Below are positions 20,151 to 31,720 of a stretch of DNA of 64,000 nt, one piece after another. The stretch spans positions 1-64,000 of the forward strand of contig CAJHZI010000462.1 in NCBI GenBank assembly GCA_905160935.1. The letters are read 5' to 3'. The notes beneath the pieces were generated by a model. The model worked only from the letters and a program-made list of their open reading frames with translations, was not told where the DNA came from and did not search any database. The DNA comes from Enchytraeus crypticus (lineage: Eukaryota > Annelida > Clitellata > Enchytraeida > Enchytraeidae). Positions within the stretch are counted from its first letter, which is position 1. The number at the start of each line of letters is the position of its first letter. The translations under genes were made by a program, and so were the position numbers.

Positions 20151-23100
20151 TTATTGTGACAAATTTTCTAATAAATACTGTTTAAATTCTCTAGAAAAGG
20201 TTGATAGCAATTTGATGTTGCGTAATATTGGTGGAATTTTATTCCAGTCCGTACCCGCCTCATTTACATAAGATTTATAGAATGACACATTGGATTTTTT
20301 AAACAGATAGTTGGAGTCAAGCAGTCTAGTTGAATAATTATGGTTAGAATGGTTGAGATCAAATATATTAGCCAATACTGCAGACTTCGGTATATTACTG
20401 CTAATACATTTATGAATCAACTTGGCCACACAGTATTTATGCAATAGATGAACTGGAAAAATATCATAAGAAACATAAAGATCTTTAACATAACAGTAAC
20501 GATGACTTCCCTGCAAGGTTCGCAGAACTCTGTTACAAGCAATATGTAGTGGTTGTAAAACATTCCAAGTGGCATAACCATAAATTTCAATGGAATATCT
20601 TACACGAGAATATATCATAGAGAGATACAAGTTCCTGCGATAGGACATTGGTATAAATTCTCTTCGATTAAAGAGTAATCCGTTTGCACTTTTAACAGTT
20701 TTTGTAATTTTTTCGATATGATTTTTAAAACCTAAATGTTCGTCAATTTCTACACCAAGGAATTTAATACAATTAACTCCTGCAATTTGATTATGGTCCA
20801 TAAATAATGTAAGATCACGTATATACGCTTAGTCATTGGTAGACGGAAAGAAAACAATATATGCTGATTTAGCTGTATTAATAGTTAAACGATTACTTTG
20901 GAACCAGTTACAAATTTTTTTACTTGCCGAATTGGCACATGCAAACAAATCTAATAAGTTATTTCCTTTAATAAAGACATTTGAATCATCAGCAAAAAGT
21001 TTGAATGAAAGGTCCGGGCACGTATGATGGATATCATTGACATATATTAGGAAAAGCAAAGGCCCTAATATAGAGCGTTGTGGAACTCCAACTGAGATTG
21101 GTTTAGTGGAAGAAACTGAGTGGCCTATGACTGAATATTGCTGTCTATTTGTAAGATACGAGGTTAGCCAACTGAGTGGTAAACCTCTTACAATTACCAT
21201 AATTTTCTAATTTATTTAGGAGCTTGTCATGATCGACCGTGTCAAATGTTTTGCTGAGGTCTAGAAAGAGTCCCCGTGTATGATTTTTATTGCCTTTCTG
21301 AGAACGTATCATATTTAAACTACTGAAAATTGCGTCTACTGAAGAGTGCCCTTTTCTGAAACCAAATTGATTTTCAGAAAGTGTATTATGCCGTTCAAAG
21401 AATTCAATAATTCTGTTATATACTAGTCTTTCAAAAATTTTACTGAGGTTGACTAGCAAAGAAATAGGTCAAAAATTTGGACATCATCACTTTTTCCTGA
21501 TTTAAAAACCGGGATAACTTTGGCTGTCTTAAATCTAGTAGGGAACACACCAGTAGTAAAAGTTCGATTAATTATGTGTGTTAATGGTTCAGCAATAAAG
21601 TCTGAGGATAGTTGTAGAATTTTATTAGATAAGCCACCAGGACCTGTCGAATTAGATTTTTTTAAGCGCCAGGATGGTGTTGAAGACTTCATTGGTGGTG
21701 GCAGGTATAAGAAATAATGAATTTTGACAAGATGGTGGCAAATATTGCTTAAAATTAATATTAGTTCAGTTATGGGAGTTAAATTTAGACGCTAATGTTG
21801 ACCCAATTTCAGAAAAATACTCATTAATAGTTTCAGCTATTTCCCTTTGATTGTATATTTTTTTAGTGTCTTTTGTCACATAACCAATTTGGGAGTTACA
21901 ACGCTTTTTTTAAAGCTGCAAAATATTATTAAGAGTTTTCCATATATTCTTGATAGAATTTTTTCGCGAGTCAAGAAGATTTTTATAGTATTCAATTTGG
22001 GTATTTTTGATGATTCTATCAACATCTTTTTTATAGGCTTTATGGAGTTTCATATCCTCTTCTTTACTTGATTGCGTAGCTTTAAAAAGTAAAGAATTCT
22101 TATGTTTAATTTTTTTCTTTAGTTCATTATTTATCCAACTTTTATCTTTAAATTTCGTCCTTGAACAGCGTGTTAGAGGCATATTAGCGTTTGAAAGCTC
22201 CTCAATGGTGTTAATTAAGAAGTCTAACATCCCATCTAAATCATTCATTAGCAAAATTTGGGACCAACTAATCTTAGATAAATTATTCTGAAAAGACTCA
22301 ATGTTTTTCGCGTTTAAAATCCTTTTAAGTGGCCGATCGGCATAAGTGAGTAACTTTTCTTTGGAAGTAATTATAATCAGATTAGCGTAGTGGTCAGATA
22401 TGTCAGTGACAAAAGTTAAAGATTTAATTAAACTTTGACCATCACTGGTTATTAAAAAAAAAAAAAAAACATGGTCAATCACTGTTGCAAAATTTTTACC
22501 AAAGTGAGTAGGTAATATTGAATAACAATTGAAATTTAAGTTATCAAGCAGATTAACATAATCATTAACATGCATATTAGAGTTATAATTGTTAAGATTA
22601 ACGTTTATGTCACCAAGTATTAGACTTCTTTTTAAAGGTTTGATAAAATTCATAAATTTAGCCAATAAGATATTAAATTTTGAAATACACGTGGATGGAT
22701 GGCGATAAAATAGGTAAATGCGAAAGATATGATTATTAACTGAAATATTAATAACCAGGTGTTCTGCAAGAGGACCAAAAGAATTGGATTCCGCAGAAGA
22801 ATGAATAATATTGTAACATAAATGTTTCTTAATTAAAAAACCAACACCACCAACTTTGCCAGATTTTGGAGTACTGTGAGTGAAATTATAATCCTCGAAC
22901 ATAGAATCAAAATAATTGATATTAGTTGACCATAGTTCCGACCAAGCTATAGTATCAAATTTATTATTATAGGAACATAGTAGCTCCTTAAGTTTACTAT
23001 AGTTAGCGTTAAGACTTCGTATATTGACATGTAATACAGACAATATAGTTATGTTAGATATGGATTTGAGATATTTATAAGATTTTGTATAGTTATAATA

Positions 23101-23199
23101 ACCAATCTTAGAATTAATAATTAGATCATTATCAAGTAAAGAATTTGAGTAGGCATTATTATAATCAGAAAGATCCGAGTTAATATTAAGATGAGCCAT
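20151..23199 (-). pseudogene. LINE-A ORF2: AP endonuclease and reverse transcriptase
   Basis: Endonuclease in 23199-21910: HVNIRSLNANYSKL near the N-terminus, IAWSELWST at the metal-binding Glu block, LILGDINVNL, and TDISDHY (catalytic Asp-His). RT follows in pieces: STGPGGLSNKIL, PVFKSGK, QFGFRKGHSS, LFLDLSKTFDTVDH (motif A), GVPQRSILGPLLF (motif B, G to R change), FKLFADDSNVFI (motif C). The C-terminal region 20801-20151 begins FLGVEIDEHLGF. Four frame changes divide the ORF (near 21900, 21690-21720, 21455 and 20815). A run of 15 or more A/T at about 22455 also lies in the endonuclease part. Confidence 0.85.
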
Positions 23200-24128
23200 T
23201 TTTTACTTATTAGGACTACAGATGACACTGGAGCAGAGGTGGTAATTGCTTGAGAGGTTGAGGTGCTTTGGGTGTTAGTTATCTTCGCTTTAAAATTCCA
23301 CTGCTTGATGATAATTCCACTTGACCATAGAAGGGTCGAGTTGAGAAACTTTTCTAATATATTCTCATTTATACATACTCGAAAGGCGTTGGAGCGTTCA
23401 TCTCTCGATTTTACCTGAAAGCAGGAGATAGGGGGGCATCCACATGCTGCTGCTATAGATGATTCTGTGGAAGCCACAGACTCGGAGATATCTACGTTGT
23501 ATATACCCAGGACCCTTTTTTAATATAGGGTTTGGCTGATTGAACATTAGCCACAGATGCGTCGCTGTTGTTGGATGGTTGAGTAGACTTGCCGACAATT
23601 TTAAACAACTTTTTGGTGAATGGAGGTTGTTTAGGTGGAGGAGAGTTTGATACTCTATCACTCCATAATTGACTGTTTCCTGCTACAATGTTTACATTGC
23701 GTTTGGTGTCGTTAGGGTTGGGCGGAGAGAGCTGGGCTTCGATAACTCTGAGTTTCTTACGAGTTACTACTCGTAAGAAAGTCCAGGTGCCCTCCTCTGA
23801 TTCGCCGTCAGCTGTTTCATAATCCATTGACTTGATTGTTGCAGACGAGCATGCTCCAGGTAACTTAACAGTTCTGTCGGGTGCGTGGACAGGCGGATCG
23901 TGAGACCTTTGGGCAGCTGCATTAGCATAATAAATGCTCAGGTGGTCAACAGCAGAAGTTATGCATGCTAGCTTTGCTGTAAGCTCTTGCGTGCTTTGTA
24001 GCCGAGCAGAATTCCTCATTAGCATAATTCAACTTTAAAAGTAAAATATTTTCTTCAATAGTGCTCAATTTTGAAATAAGAATGGCAAACTCACTAGATT
24101 CCATTCTCGTGACGGGTATTTCCTCCAA
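23121..24128 (-). pseudogene. LINE-A ORF1 (nucleic-acid-binding type)
   Basis: Readable in two or three frames: an N-terminal helical part with TRMESSEFAILISKLSTIEE (24110-24050, coiled-coil-like), a Pro/Ser-rich middle, and a C-terminal block with AFRVCINENILEKFLNSTLL and a terminal W-N-F-K. That C-terminal block is typical of ORF1 proteins of CR1-like LINEs. It overlaps the start of ORF2. A perfect 11-bp hairpin is at 23753-23780. Confidence 0.55.
23753..23780. repeat. 11-bp perfect hairpin in ORF1
   Basis: TTTCTTACGAG (23753-23763) and its complement (23770-23780) around TTACTA. Confidence 0.9.
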
Positions 24129-24185
24129 ATTGTCTACGGAGTAGACATATTCGTAGACATATTCATGTCTACGGAGTAGACAATT
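24129..24185. repeat. Palindromic repeats at the LINE-A 5' end
   Basis: TGTCTACGGAGTAGACA (itself a 7-bp-arm hairpin) occurs at 24131-24147 and 24166-24182, with a third TAGACATATTC between. The whole block also pairs end to end. Confidence 0.9.
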
Positions 24186-24197
24186 AAATATTGAAAA

Positions 24198-24233
24198 ATA
24201 TTGCGCAATATTCTAGAATATTCTAGAACGTTC
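24198..24233 (-). promoter_or_regulatory. Perfect five-unit heat-shock element upstream of LINE-A
   Basis: TTCtaGAAtaTTCtaGAAcgTTC at 24211-24233: five alternating nGAAn/nTTCn units with exact 2-bp spacing, the consensus site for trimeric heat-shock factor. It overlaps a 16-bp palindrome AATATTGCGCAATATT (24198-24213). It lies about 80-105 bp upstream of the first readable ORF1 codons of the minus-strand LINE, in promoter position. HSF binding and LINE control are inference. Confidence 0.6.
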
Positions 24234-24239
24234 TCTCCC

Positions 24240-24545
24240 CATCAAGGCGGAGTCGCCGCACGTCATCTGTTTTTCGTCAAATCGAGATTTATCTAGATAC
24301 GTCGCAGCAGCGCCGCCCGCAGCACGTCATCCTCCAGCAGCGCATTATCTCCCCTCAACAGCGCCGCCCGCAGTGCATCATCCTCCCGCAGCGCGTCATC
24401 CTCCCGCAGCAGCGCCGCCGCTTGCAGCAACGCGCTCGCAGCAAAGCGCCGCCCGCAGCAGCAGCTGCTACAGCTGCTGGGCTATAGGCTAGCAACTGCT
24501 AGCAGCTGCTAGGCTGTAAGCTAATAGGCCTAGCAGCTGGGCCTA
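24240..24545. repeat. GC-rich CAGC/CCGC degenerate minisatellite
   Basis: A sharp GC-rich island in AT-rich DNA, built from units like CAGCAGCGCCGCCCGCAGC and CGTCATCCTCC, ending in many CAGCTGCT/CTAGCAGC palindromes and a TAGGCCTA at 24525-24532. It lies upstream of LINE-A and could be part of its promoter region. Confidence 0.6.
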
Positions 24546-24575
24546 TGTTGCAGTTTTGGGGTTTCTCTTCTACTT

Positions 24576-24578
<3 letters not shown>

Positions 24579-24660
<82 letters not shown>
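24579..24660. repeat. TA then CA microsatellite
   Basis: Long TA run that turns into CACACACACA directly before the mariner-like terminal repeat. Confidence 0.95.
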
Positions 24661-25441
24661 TTGTGAGTCAAAAAACATGTGCGCAGTCTCTCGCTCATAG
24701 CTTTTGTATTAGTGAACCGATTTTTAACTTCTTGCATAGGTATAATCAGGAAAACATTTGCTGTAAAATAGCATTAAGTGACTCTGTGAATTATTATTTT
24801 TGCGTTGAAGCAGCGCTTGAAAATATGCGCGACTGACAATATTCAGTTAGAAATCGCTACAGAATGTTTACAAATCCAGTGGAACTAACAATGAAACACA
24901 CGAAAAAAACAGTGTATTACAGCTACTGTCAACTATCAAAGCATATGCTCAAAATGTCCTCCTTTGGCACGAATACTAGCTCGGAGACGCTTGCGCTACT
25001 CATCTTTTGCGTTGACAATGACAGATTGCTGCATGTCTTGCCAAACGTCCACCAGGCGTTGCTTCAACTCGTCCACGTTATTTATTTTCTTCTTTTCGGC
25101 GCAATTTCTCTAATAAGCAATCTAGCCCTCCCAGAATCCATTTTTTGTTGGAAATTCGGCAATCAACCAATGTGCACCATCACCCTTTAAGAGGTACAAG
25201 TTTTTTTATGAGCGCGTTATCTTCATTAGTAAACACCATTTTAAAATTTCAACAAAAACAGACTATGTTTGTAAAATCGTCTCTTTTACTGGCTAAAATA
25301 AACCAGAAGTGTCACAAAACTAGATTTAAGATTAATACTTTTCTTCTTCTTTATAATTCTGAAAAGATTTTCAAAATCGGTTCACAATTGTCAAAGTTGT
25401 GCACGAAATACTGCGCACATGTTTTTTTATGACTCACAGTG
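24657..25441 (-). mobile_element. Deleted Tc1/mariner-like DNA transposon
   Basis: Ends are inverted repeats: TGTGAGTCA(T)AAAAAACATG followed by TGCGCAGT at both ends, then a weaker shared stretch with GTGAACCGATTTT. The element sits between TA repeats, the TA target preferred by this superfamily. Only the C-terminus of a transposase is readable, on the minus strand at about 25070-24950: VDELKQRLVDVWQDMQQSV, then after a stop KGGHFEHML, which matches C-terminal ends of mariner-type DDE transposases. The element is 0.78 kb, so the catalytic domain is gone. Confidence 0.75.
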
Positions 25442-25530
25442 TATATATGTATATATATAGCAGGCGTAAATTAAATAAATAAATAAATATATATATATTA
25501 TATATAAATATATATATATATAATTATATA

Positions 25531-25596
<66 letters not shown>
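25442..25596. repeat. TA-rich microsatellite
   Basis: TA, TAAA and TATG mixtures, then a long pure TA run ending at the 2.1-kb repeat. Confidence 0.95.
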
Positions 25597-25598
<2 letters not shown>

Positions 25599-27686
25599 TC
25601 CAATCCTCTCTCCGTTATAGGAGTTTGAAAATGGAGTCGTGGGTTCGATTTTTCATGCTTAGGCGGTATTAATCTTGAGGATGCAAGGATGTCTTGCTCA
25701 TATAGCCAGTTAGAGGCTAAATCAATAAGACTGGAGCTGCTGTGAACAGAACTCATGCTTATTCGTTCAATGTATGATAAATTATAGTATTTGTGTACTA
25801 TTTGTATAGATTCTAACTAAATTAGAATATTGACACAAAAACCAGTGATTTATTATCTCAAAAGATTTATTATTAACAAAGAAACACGATAGCAATATAA
25901 CGAGTTAAAACATTAAACATAAAGATAGCATAGAATATTAAACTAACAATACGTAACAATTAATAAAATGCTAAAAATAGGCGATAAATGTAAAGTCAGT
26001 CTACTTACAATCAGTTAGTTAAATGTCTGCATTTGCAATCGAAATAAGAGAGAGAAAATGGGAAAGAGTTATTGGCTTCAAGGCACTCCTCACTTATATG
26101 ATTTGATACTTTCCCTCTTTTCTTCTTTAGTATGACTGTTAACACGTGAGGTGTTATTTCACAGTCGTTCAGTTAAATCTGTGAAAAAGACGCTTAACTA
26201 GAGTAGGCAACTAGTAAATTGCGCTTTCCGCAGAATTCAGAATTGTAGTTGTTTAGCTGAAATCTATGAAAGCAACACCTATCTAGATTAGGCACTAGAA
26301 AATCAGTATTCTTCGTAAAATTTCGCTCTTTTCTGATTCTGTCTTCCTCTTCAATTTCTTTCTTCAATTTTCAGTCTTCTATCTTCACTGCCAACACAAA
26401 GTGTTGTAAACGCAGCTATTTACCTGAATTGACGAGAAAACGCTTATCTAGATCTCTAGTAATCGGCGTTTCTGGTACAATCAAGGATTTTTACATTCAA
26501 TGGATTGAGATATTGAAATGGATCGTGATTAACCAACTCATTGAAGGATAGACGACAATTCCACACAAAATCTGCAATCCCGTGAGGCACAATCGTTTCA
26601 ATATAGATTTCGTATTTTCCGTGCTAACTATCGCCGACCTATAGAAGGTGCATAATAGCAGTACTTTCTACGAATGCAATCAGAAGTTCAGAAGCTTGTA
26701 TGGAATCTACTAGTTTATGTGTTTGTCGCAATAATTCATATTAAGAATTATCTTTAGACAAGTTCAGCTAGTAATTCCGCACATGCCAGAGTTCAGGAGT
26801 GAACTAACTCCTATAGCCTGTTCTCTGGTAATATAGTATTGACCGAGGCCATGCTCAACAGCCAATCAGAATCAAGCTCTTCATAAGCATTTCTCCACCC
26901 AACCCCCACGAGTGGTTGCGTTGCATGCATGTATCTTATGCATATAATTTCTATTATTACTTTACATAATCTACTGTTTTTACTGAATGTCCTATCATAT
27001 TTAATTTAACATCAGTTTTTACATGAATACACCAATAAGCAAAGATCATATCTCAATATATGAAGGTTAAACTTCTAATAACATATTAATTTGCATTTCC
27101 TCATTACTTATTTTAATATCCTCGTTTCATAACCTTGCAATTCTAACGCAAAATAAATTCTAATGAACACAAGCTGAAATGACTACAAGTCTTGATGCAC
27201 AAAGATCAATCTAAACACAAACATGAGTGTAAATAAAATTAATTCCAAACATATGGGTGAGAAATAATTTATGTAACCCATTTAGTTGCGCTACATTATA
27301 GTGAAACGTCAAATCATCTTTTATTCCCACCTTACTTTAAGATTAAATTACAAATTATATATCAGTTTACAATATACAATTTATTAAAATATCTCTCAAT
27401 GCACAAATAGCCATTTGAAATAATCCACATCTTGTACATGGTACAGTTTAGAGCAATTTACAGTGATTTTTAATAGTAAATATAACTCGAGATTACTTGT
27501 TAAGTGAATTAAATTGAAGCCACTACTTGTAATAGTGCAGCAAAAGATAAATATTCCCGCTCTCACAGAGCCAGCCATGAATATTGAATAAAATTTTAAT
27601 TTCTCAAATCACTTTAAATATATCGCAAACTGAATAAAAATATAGCACTAGAACGGCTTCACAGTCCATAAACCAGATTTCTTATA
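25597..27686. mobile_element. 2.1-kb interspersed repeat, copy 2
   Basis: Co-linear with 144-2256 with a few percent substitutions and small indels (for example an ACTCTTCC-type loss near 25652). It ends ACCAGATTTCTTATA like copy 1. It inserted next to a TA tract, so target duplication cannot be read. Both copies keep a 60-aa minus-strand ORF (27396-27578 and 1965-2147), but the differences do not look protein-constrained. Confidence 0.85.
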
Positions 27687-27756
27687 ATAATAAAACATTA
27701 TTATTTAAATATGCGTCGTTTAGTAATCATTGTGGCAGAAGTTTCCGTTTCTTCTA

Positions 27757-27762
27757 TTTATT
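27757..27762 (-). terminator. Polyadenylation signal for the TNF-like exon
   Basis: AATAAA on the minus strand 45 bp beyond the stop codon of the exon at 27807-28064. Confidence 0.45.
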
Positions 27763-27806
27763 TTTGTTCTAATCTAGGAACTAAAGTTCTTTAAAGTAAA
27801 GACTTT

Positions 27807-28064
27807 TTAAATCTTTGCAATGCCCCAAAAAGAACCTGTCGCAAACATGAGCATTGGTCGAAAGAAATCTTCACCATTGACATAACCAATACCAATGGTT
27901 TGATTTTCATTAAGGTGAACAACAAGGCTAGTGTGGCACGTGTCAATCATATTGCTGTTGTCTCCTTCGAGCTTTCGCCGCTCCACGTGGCACTCACTTA
28001 TCTTCCTGTTGTCATCTAATATCACATGGTGAAAGTTATCGGATCTTGGGTTTTGATATGTAAC
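27807..28064 (-). CDS. Probable last exon of a TNF-superfamily-like gene (host)
   Basis: An 85-codon open stretch ending GSFWGIAKI then TAA. It is entered through a strong acceptor on the minus strand (TGCCTTTGTGCCTTTACAG, then GTTACATATC at 28064). The pattern of a C-H-T-S-L-V-V-H-L strand, N-E-N-Q-T-I-G-I-G-Y, and a short hydrophobic end with F-W-G-I is what the last beta strands of TNF-like (or C1q-like) trimeric ligands look like. No stop or frameshift is present and it is not repeated in the window, unlike nearly everything else. Upstream exons are not visible in the window. Family assignment is tentative. Confidence 0.45.
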   Translation of the reverse strand, partial: VTYQNPRSDNFHHVILDDNRKISECHVERRKLEGDNSNMIDTCHTSLVVHLNENQTIGIGYVNGEDFFRPMLMFATGSFWGIAKI

Positions 28065-28739
28065 CTGTAAAGGCACAAAGGCACATTGCAATGATTAAAG
28101 ATTTTTCACATGGCTAATGTTATTGATATTAATTTTAGATACAATCATATTGAATAAGCTCATAATTTATGTCATTAAAATCAAATGAACTAATTTAGCT
28201 AGCAACATTAATGAGGTTTATCGAGGTTGATTCAAATGTACAAGTTATCCGAACATTGTTAAAACATTTAATTGAAGATGTAATCAAAATTAGTTTATTA
28301 TAAAGCATAAAACAAAAATATTGAGAATACAGCAGACTTTGGGACTGTTTTGGCATGGCTTCAAACTTGTGTACCACAACAGGTACAATGAATTAGTAAT
28401 TATAATCTGATGGAAAAGAAATCATTCTAAATATTTAATTAGCATGATAAAATCTAATTTTAAACATATAGAAATTACCAACATTTTCATTCCTGGATAA
28501 TTCTACGATGGATTTGATTTTTTTCTCTGATTACATAGAAGTTTTGTAGCAATGATAAAATCCCCAATTTCGTAGGGGCTTTGCTAAAACAGTTATATAT
28601 TCAACGAACATTAACAATGTTGAAATCTTTTAACAATATCGACTAACAGTAGCTCGACAACAACTCCTATTGACGCAAAGAGGATATACAGATATGTGCA
28701 TTAAGCAGCCTAGACGTAGTATTGTAAAACATCATCATT
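28065..28739. other. No gene recognised
   Basis: AT-rich sequence upstream of the TNF-like exon. It would be intron if that exon is real. No second exon could be identified. Confidence 0.4.
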
Positions 28740-29872
28740 CAATATCATTTATCATCTTCCCTTAAACCTCAGTTTAGCCAGGGTCGCGATACGAATAGAC
28801 CTTCTCCGGCCCTCTCGGTCCCACATCTTATCATCAGTCAATCCCCTATTTTTAATGTCATTCTTAATTACCGCATCCCAAGTCAATTGTGGTCTATCTC
28901 TCCCTAGTTGCATCCAGCTTTTCCCTCCAAACTCTCTTTACTACATCGTCATCTGCCTCTCACACAATATGCCCATACCATCTCAATCACGACTGAGCCA
29001 ACCTATCCCCAATCTCTCAGCATTCAAATTCATTCTCACATATTACTTTTCCATTCTCTCCTTCTTAGTTCTTCCACACATTAATTGTTACATTCTCATT
29101 TCTACCACATGCAAACTCTGTAAATGATCCCTTTATAGTACCCAACATTCCGAACAATACGTCCTTACTGGCTTTACCACAGAACCATAAAATTTGCCTT
29201 TCAGTCTTACTGGTATTTTCCGATCACACAACACTCCACTTGCTTCCCTTCATTGATCCCAACCAGCCAGAATCTTACTAGGGACCTCCTTTTCCAACTC
29301 TCCATTAACCTCTATTACAGACCCCAAATACTTAAAATCTGTTACCTTCATTAGCTCCACCCCTTGACTTATTTCTCAGTTTATCATTTCATCTCACCCT
29401 TCCACTCTCCAAATGCTCCGTTTTTCCTTATTCATCCTCAGTACTATACTTTCCAATGCCTCTCTCACTTTTTCCAACATCAATATCTCACTTACTTTCT
29501 TCAGTGTCTTCTACTATCACCAGATCATCTACAAATAGCATGCACCATGGGAGCACCTTAATAACTTCCGTAAGCAACTCATCCGCATTCAAAATAAATA
29601 AATAAGGACTTAGGGCTGATCCTTGATGTACCCCGATCTTCACCTCCAAACTCCCAGATTGTCCACTCTCCACTCTCACACTAGTCCTCCCCCCTGCTAT
29701 TCATATCTTTGATAAACTCAACATTTCTCCTGTTCACTTTCCTCACATTCAAATCTTCTCAAACCAGTTCTCGCGGAACACTATCAGAGGCCTTTTCCAC
29801 AAATACCATCTGTATCTTCTTCATCTTTCTCCTTTTCTCCTCAATCAGTTGCATCAAATAAGGATTGCTTAG

Positions 29873-29876
<4 letters not shown>
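28740..29876 (-). mobile_element. LINE remnant with RT C-terminal half (LINE-B)
   Basis: On the minus strand 29679-29488 reads LEVKIGVHQGSALSPYLF (RT motif B) and LPWCMLFVDDLVIVEDTEES (motif C, F to V before the DD). Further along, 28990-28880 reads LRWYGHIV and VVKRVWREKLDATRER, typical C-terminal sequence of such ORFs. The 3' UTR ends near 28740 and the 5' break is at a TA tract. Many frame changes. RTE- or CR1-like clades are possible. Confidence 0.7.

Positions 29877-29943
<67 letters not shown>
29877..29943. repeat. TA microsatellite
   Basis: About 33 perfect TA units. Confidence 0.95.
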
Positions 29944-29947
<4 letters not shown>

Positions 29948-30275
29948 GTAGCCTAGACGAAGTACTTTCAAAACATCATAGTTCAAAATAAAAGATCAAC
30001 AGCTTTGTTGACCTAAAGTTCTACTTTAAAAATTTGTCCATTTCAAGCATTATGTTGGCCAGTAAACTCATTCATTCGCAATTATACCTGACTATAGATA
30101 AGACAAAGTCCGGCTTTGAGAATAGTTACTTTTCCCGATGAAGTGTTGAACAAGAAGTGGTTTGAAGTATAATCCTTGTTATGTAGTTTAACAACCCACC
30201 CCGTTAGAGTTTTGATTTTATCGTCTAAAATAGAGTAAAAGTATTATATAATTGAGTTACTTCAATTCGTTGCAT
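29944..30275. other. No gene seen
   Basis: Unremarkable AT-rich sequence between two microsatellites. Confidence 0.4.
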
Positions 30276-30416
30276 CTATCTGTCTGTCTGTCCGTCGGTC
30301 TGTCTGTGCTGTGTGTCTGTGTGTCCGCCTGTCTGTGTGTCTGTCTGTCCGCCTGTCCGTCCGTCCGACCGTCCGTCTGTCCATCCGTCCGTCCGTCCGT
30401 CTGTCTGTCTGTCTAG
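30276..30416. repeat. TCTG/TCCG tetranucleotide microsatellite
   Basis: About 35 units of TCTG and TCCG with variants; the pyrimidine-rich strand is plus. Confidence 0.95.
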
Positions 30417-30656
30417 TTTTGATACTATCCTGTCTAATTACAGATTAAAGTTTAGAATGTGCTTGCTGGATAATGCTAATCTGCTAGTTAAATGTTTTTG
30501 ATGTTCTGATCTTATTATAGCCTTGTATGCCTAATTCTTTAAGTAATTGTCTTATGGCTCAATTTATGCACAGCTTATTTGCTTTTCTGGTTTTTGTTGC
30601 ATTATTGTATGTGCAAAATTCATGTATGGGTACGCCTAAAATAAAGCAATAAATAT

Positions 30657-30658
<2 letters not shown>

Positions 30659-30728
<70 letters not shown>

Positions 30729-30751
30729 CTATATACACATTTAATTTATAT

Positions 30752-30785
<34 letters not shown>

Positions 30786-30788
30786 GAG

Positions 30789-30844
<56 letters not shown>

Positions 30845-30900
30845 CTTCTTCTAGCGCAGAGCCTAATGGCAGGTTCATGGCATAGAACTCCTCCAATCAA
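30659..30900. repeat. TA tract and LINE 3' end scrap
   Basis: TA repeats to 30843, then CTTCTTCTAGCGCAGAGCC and TGGCAGGTTCATGG, which resemble the 3' ends of LINE copies at 45165 and 46655. Minus-strand LINE tails seem to end at TA tracts here. Confidence 0.5.
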
Positions 30901-31565
30901 TGGCATGGATGCTATTCTTTGAGAGCCTGAAGAGTGTTTTGGTTTTCGACAGCAAAAGGAAATCATCAGAACAGGCAATCAAAACATGTCTACCTACCGC
31001 TCTCATATTACCATCTTCTATTTTACTCAGATACTAGAGCAAAATGAATCGAGATTGCTACGAGAGCTTGTTGTGTTCTCGGTATTATTAAATTTTACCA
31101 TAGGCTGGACAAATTTTACACACTTTATTCGCATTACTGGGATGTCCCCTATGTTGACCACCAAAAATTACGGTAGATGTTCGAATATAGCTTTTTCATC
31201 GATGAATGACAGAGCTAACAATATTCCCTCCGCCTCATTGTTGTCTCTATTGCCATTTTCTGGTCGATTAGGAGAAGATTTAATTAAAGTTATCTATAGG
31301 TAACGCATCGATATCTGCTATTAGCTGGTCTTTCGCATTGCCTATGCACTTTGCGCTATAAAAGTCATTTAGCATAGATTTCATTAACCTCTTCGGTTGT
31401 CTCTTAAACGCATTTATCGCATTTATAGCAACGCTTTAATTTTAATACACTTATCGGACGCCAAGTTTGTTTACCGAGAGTCAGGGGAATCTCGGCACTA
31501 ATGGGTAATGCAATTTATATCATACCATTCCATGTTACTTTTGATTGAATCAAATGCGAGTGTAG
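30901..31565. other. No gene assigned
   Basis: A 105-codon plus-strand ORF (30986-31303) without recognisable domain; probably chance. Minus strand has stops throughout. Confidence 0.35.
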
Positions 31566-31720
31566 TATAACAACAACAACAAAAACAACAACAGAAATAG
31601 AGTGCTACACTTCGTCCAAGTCAACATTGAGCACTACGGTATCAAATCCAATTCCGATGAGCAGAGTGTGGGGTCCACAAACGGTGCAAGTCAAAATCGG
31701 GGAAATCAGCCCCAGGAAGG
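31566..31720 (-). mobile_element. SINE-like repeat with GTT tail, copy 1
   Basis: On the minus strand it ends in GTTGTTGTTTTTGTTGTTGTTGTT and shares TTGCACCGTTTGTGGACCCC, TGCTCATCGG and AGTGCTCAATG with the insertion at 33736-33885. Confidence 0.6.

Larger units (their letters stand above)
19860..24185 (-). mobile_element. CR1/L2-superfamily-like LINE (LINE-A), near full length, degenerate
   Basis: Minus-strand non-LTR element: 5' region near 24185, ORF1 (24128-23121), ORF2 with AP endonuclease and RT (23199-20151), 3' UTR and a short A tail (T run at 19861-19868 on plus). The endonuclease plus RT order and sequence style fit the CR1/L2/jockey group. The clade is not certain. Its 3' end abuts the virus-like element, so it may have inserted into or beside it. 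Confidence 0.8.

Noticed and set aside
30559-30978. Tyr/Ile-rich ORFs (also near 25427-25756 and 41588-41857)
   Set aside because: Translations of TA microsatellites.
30986-31303. 105-codon ORF
   Set aside because: No recognisable domain, no splice context and base use like the surrounding non-coding DNA.
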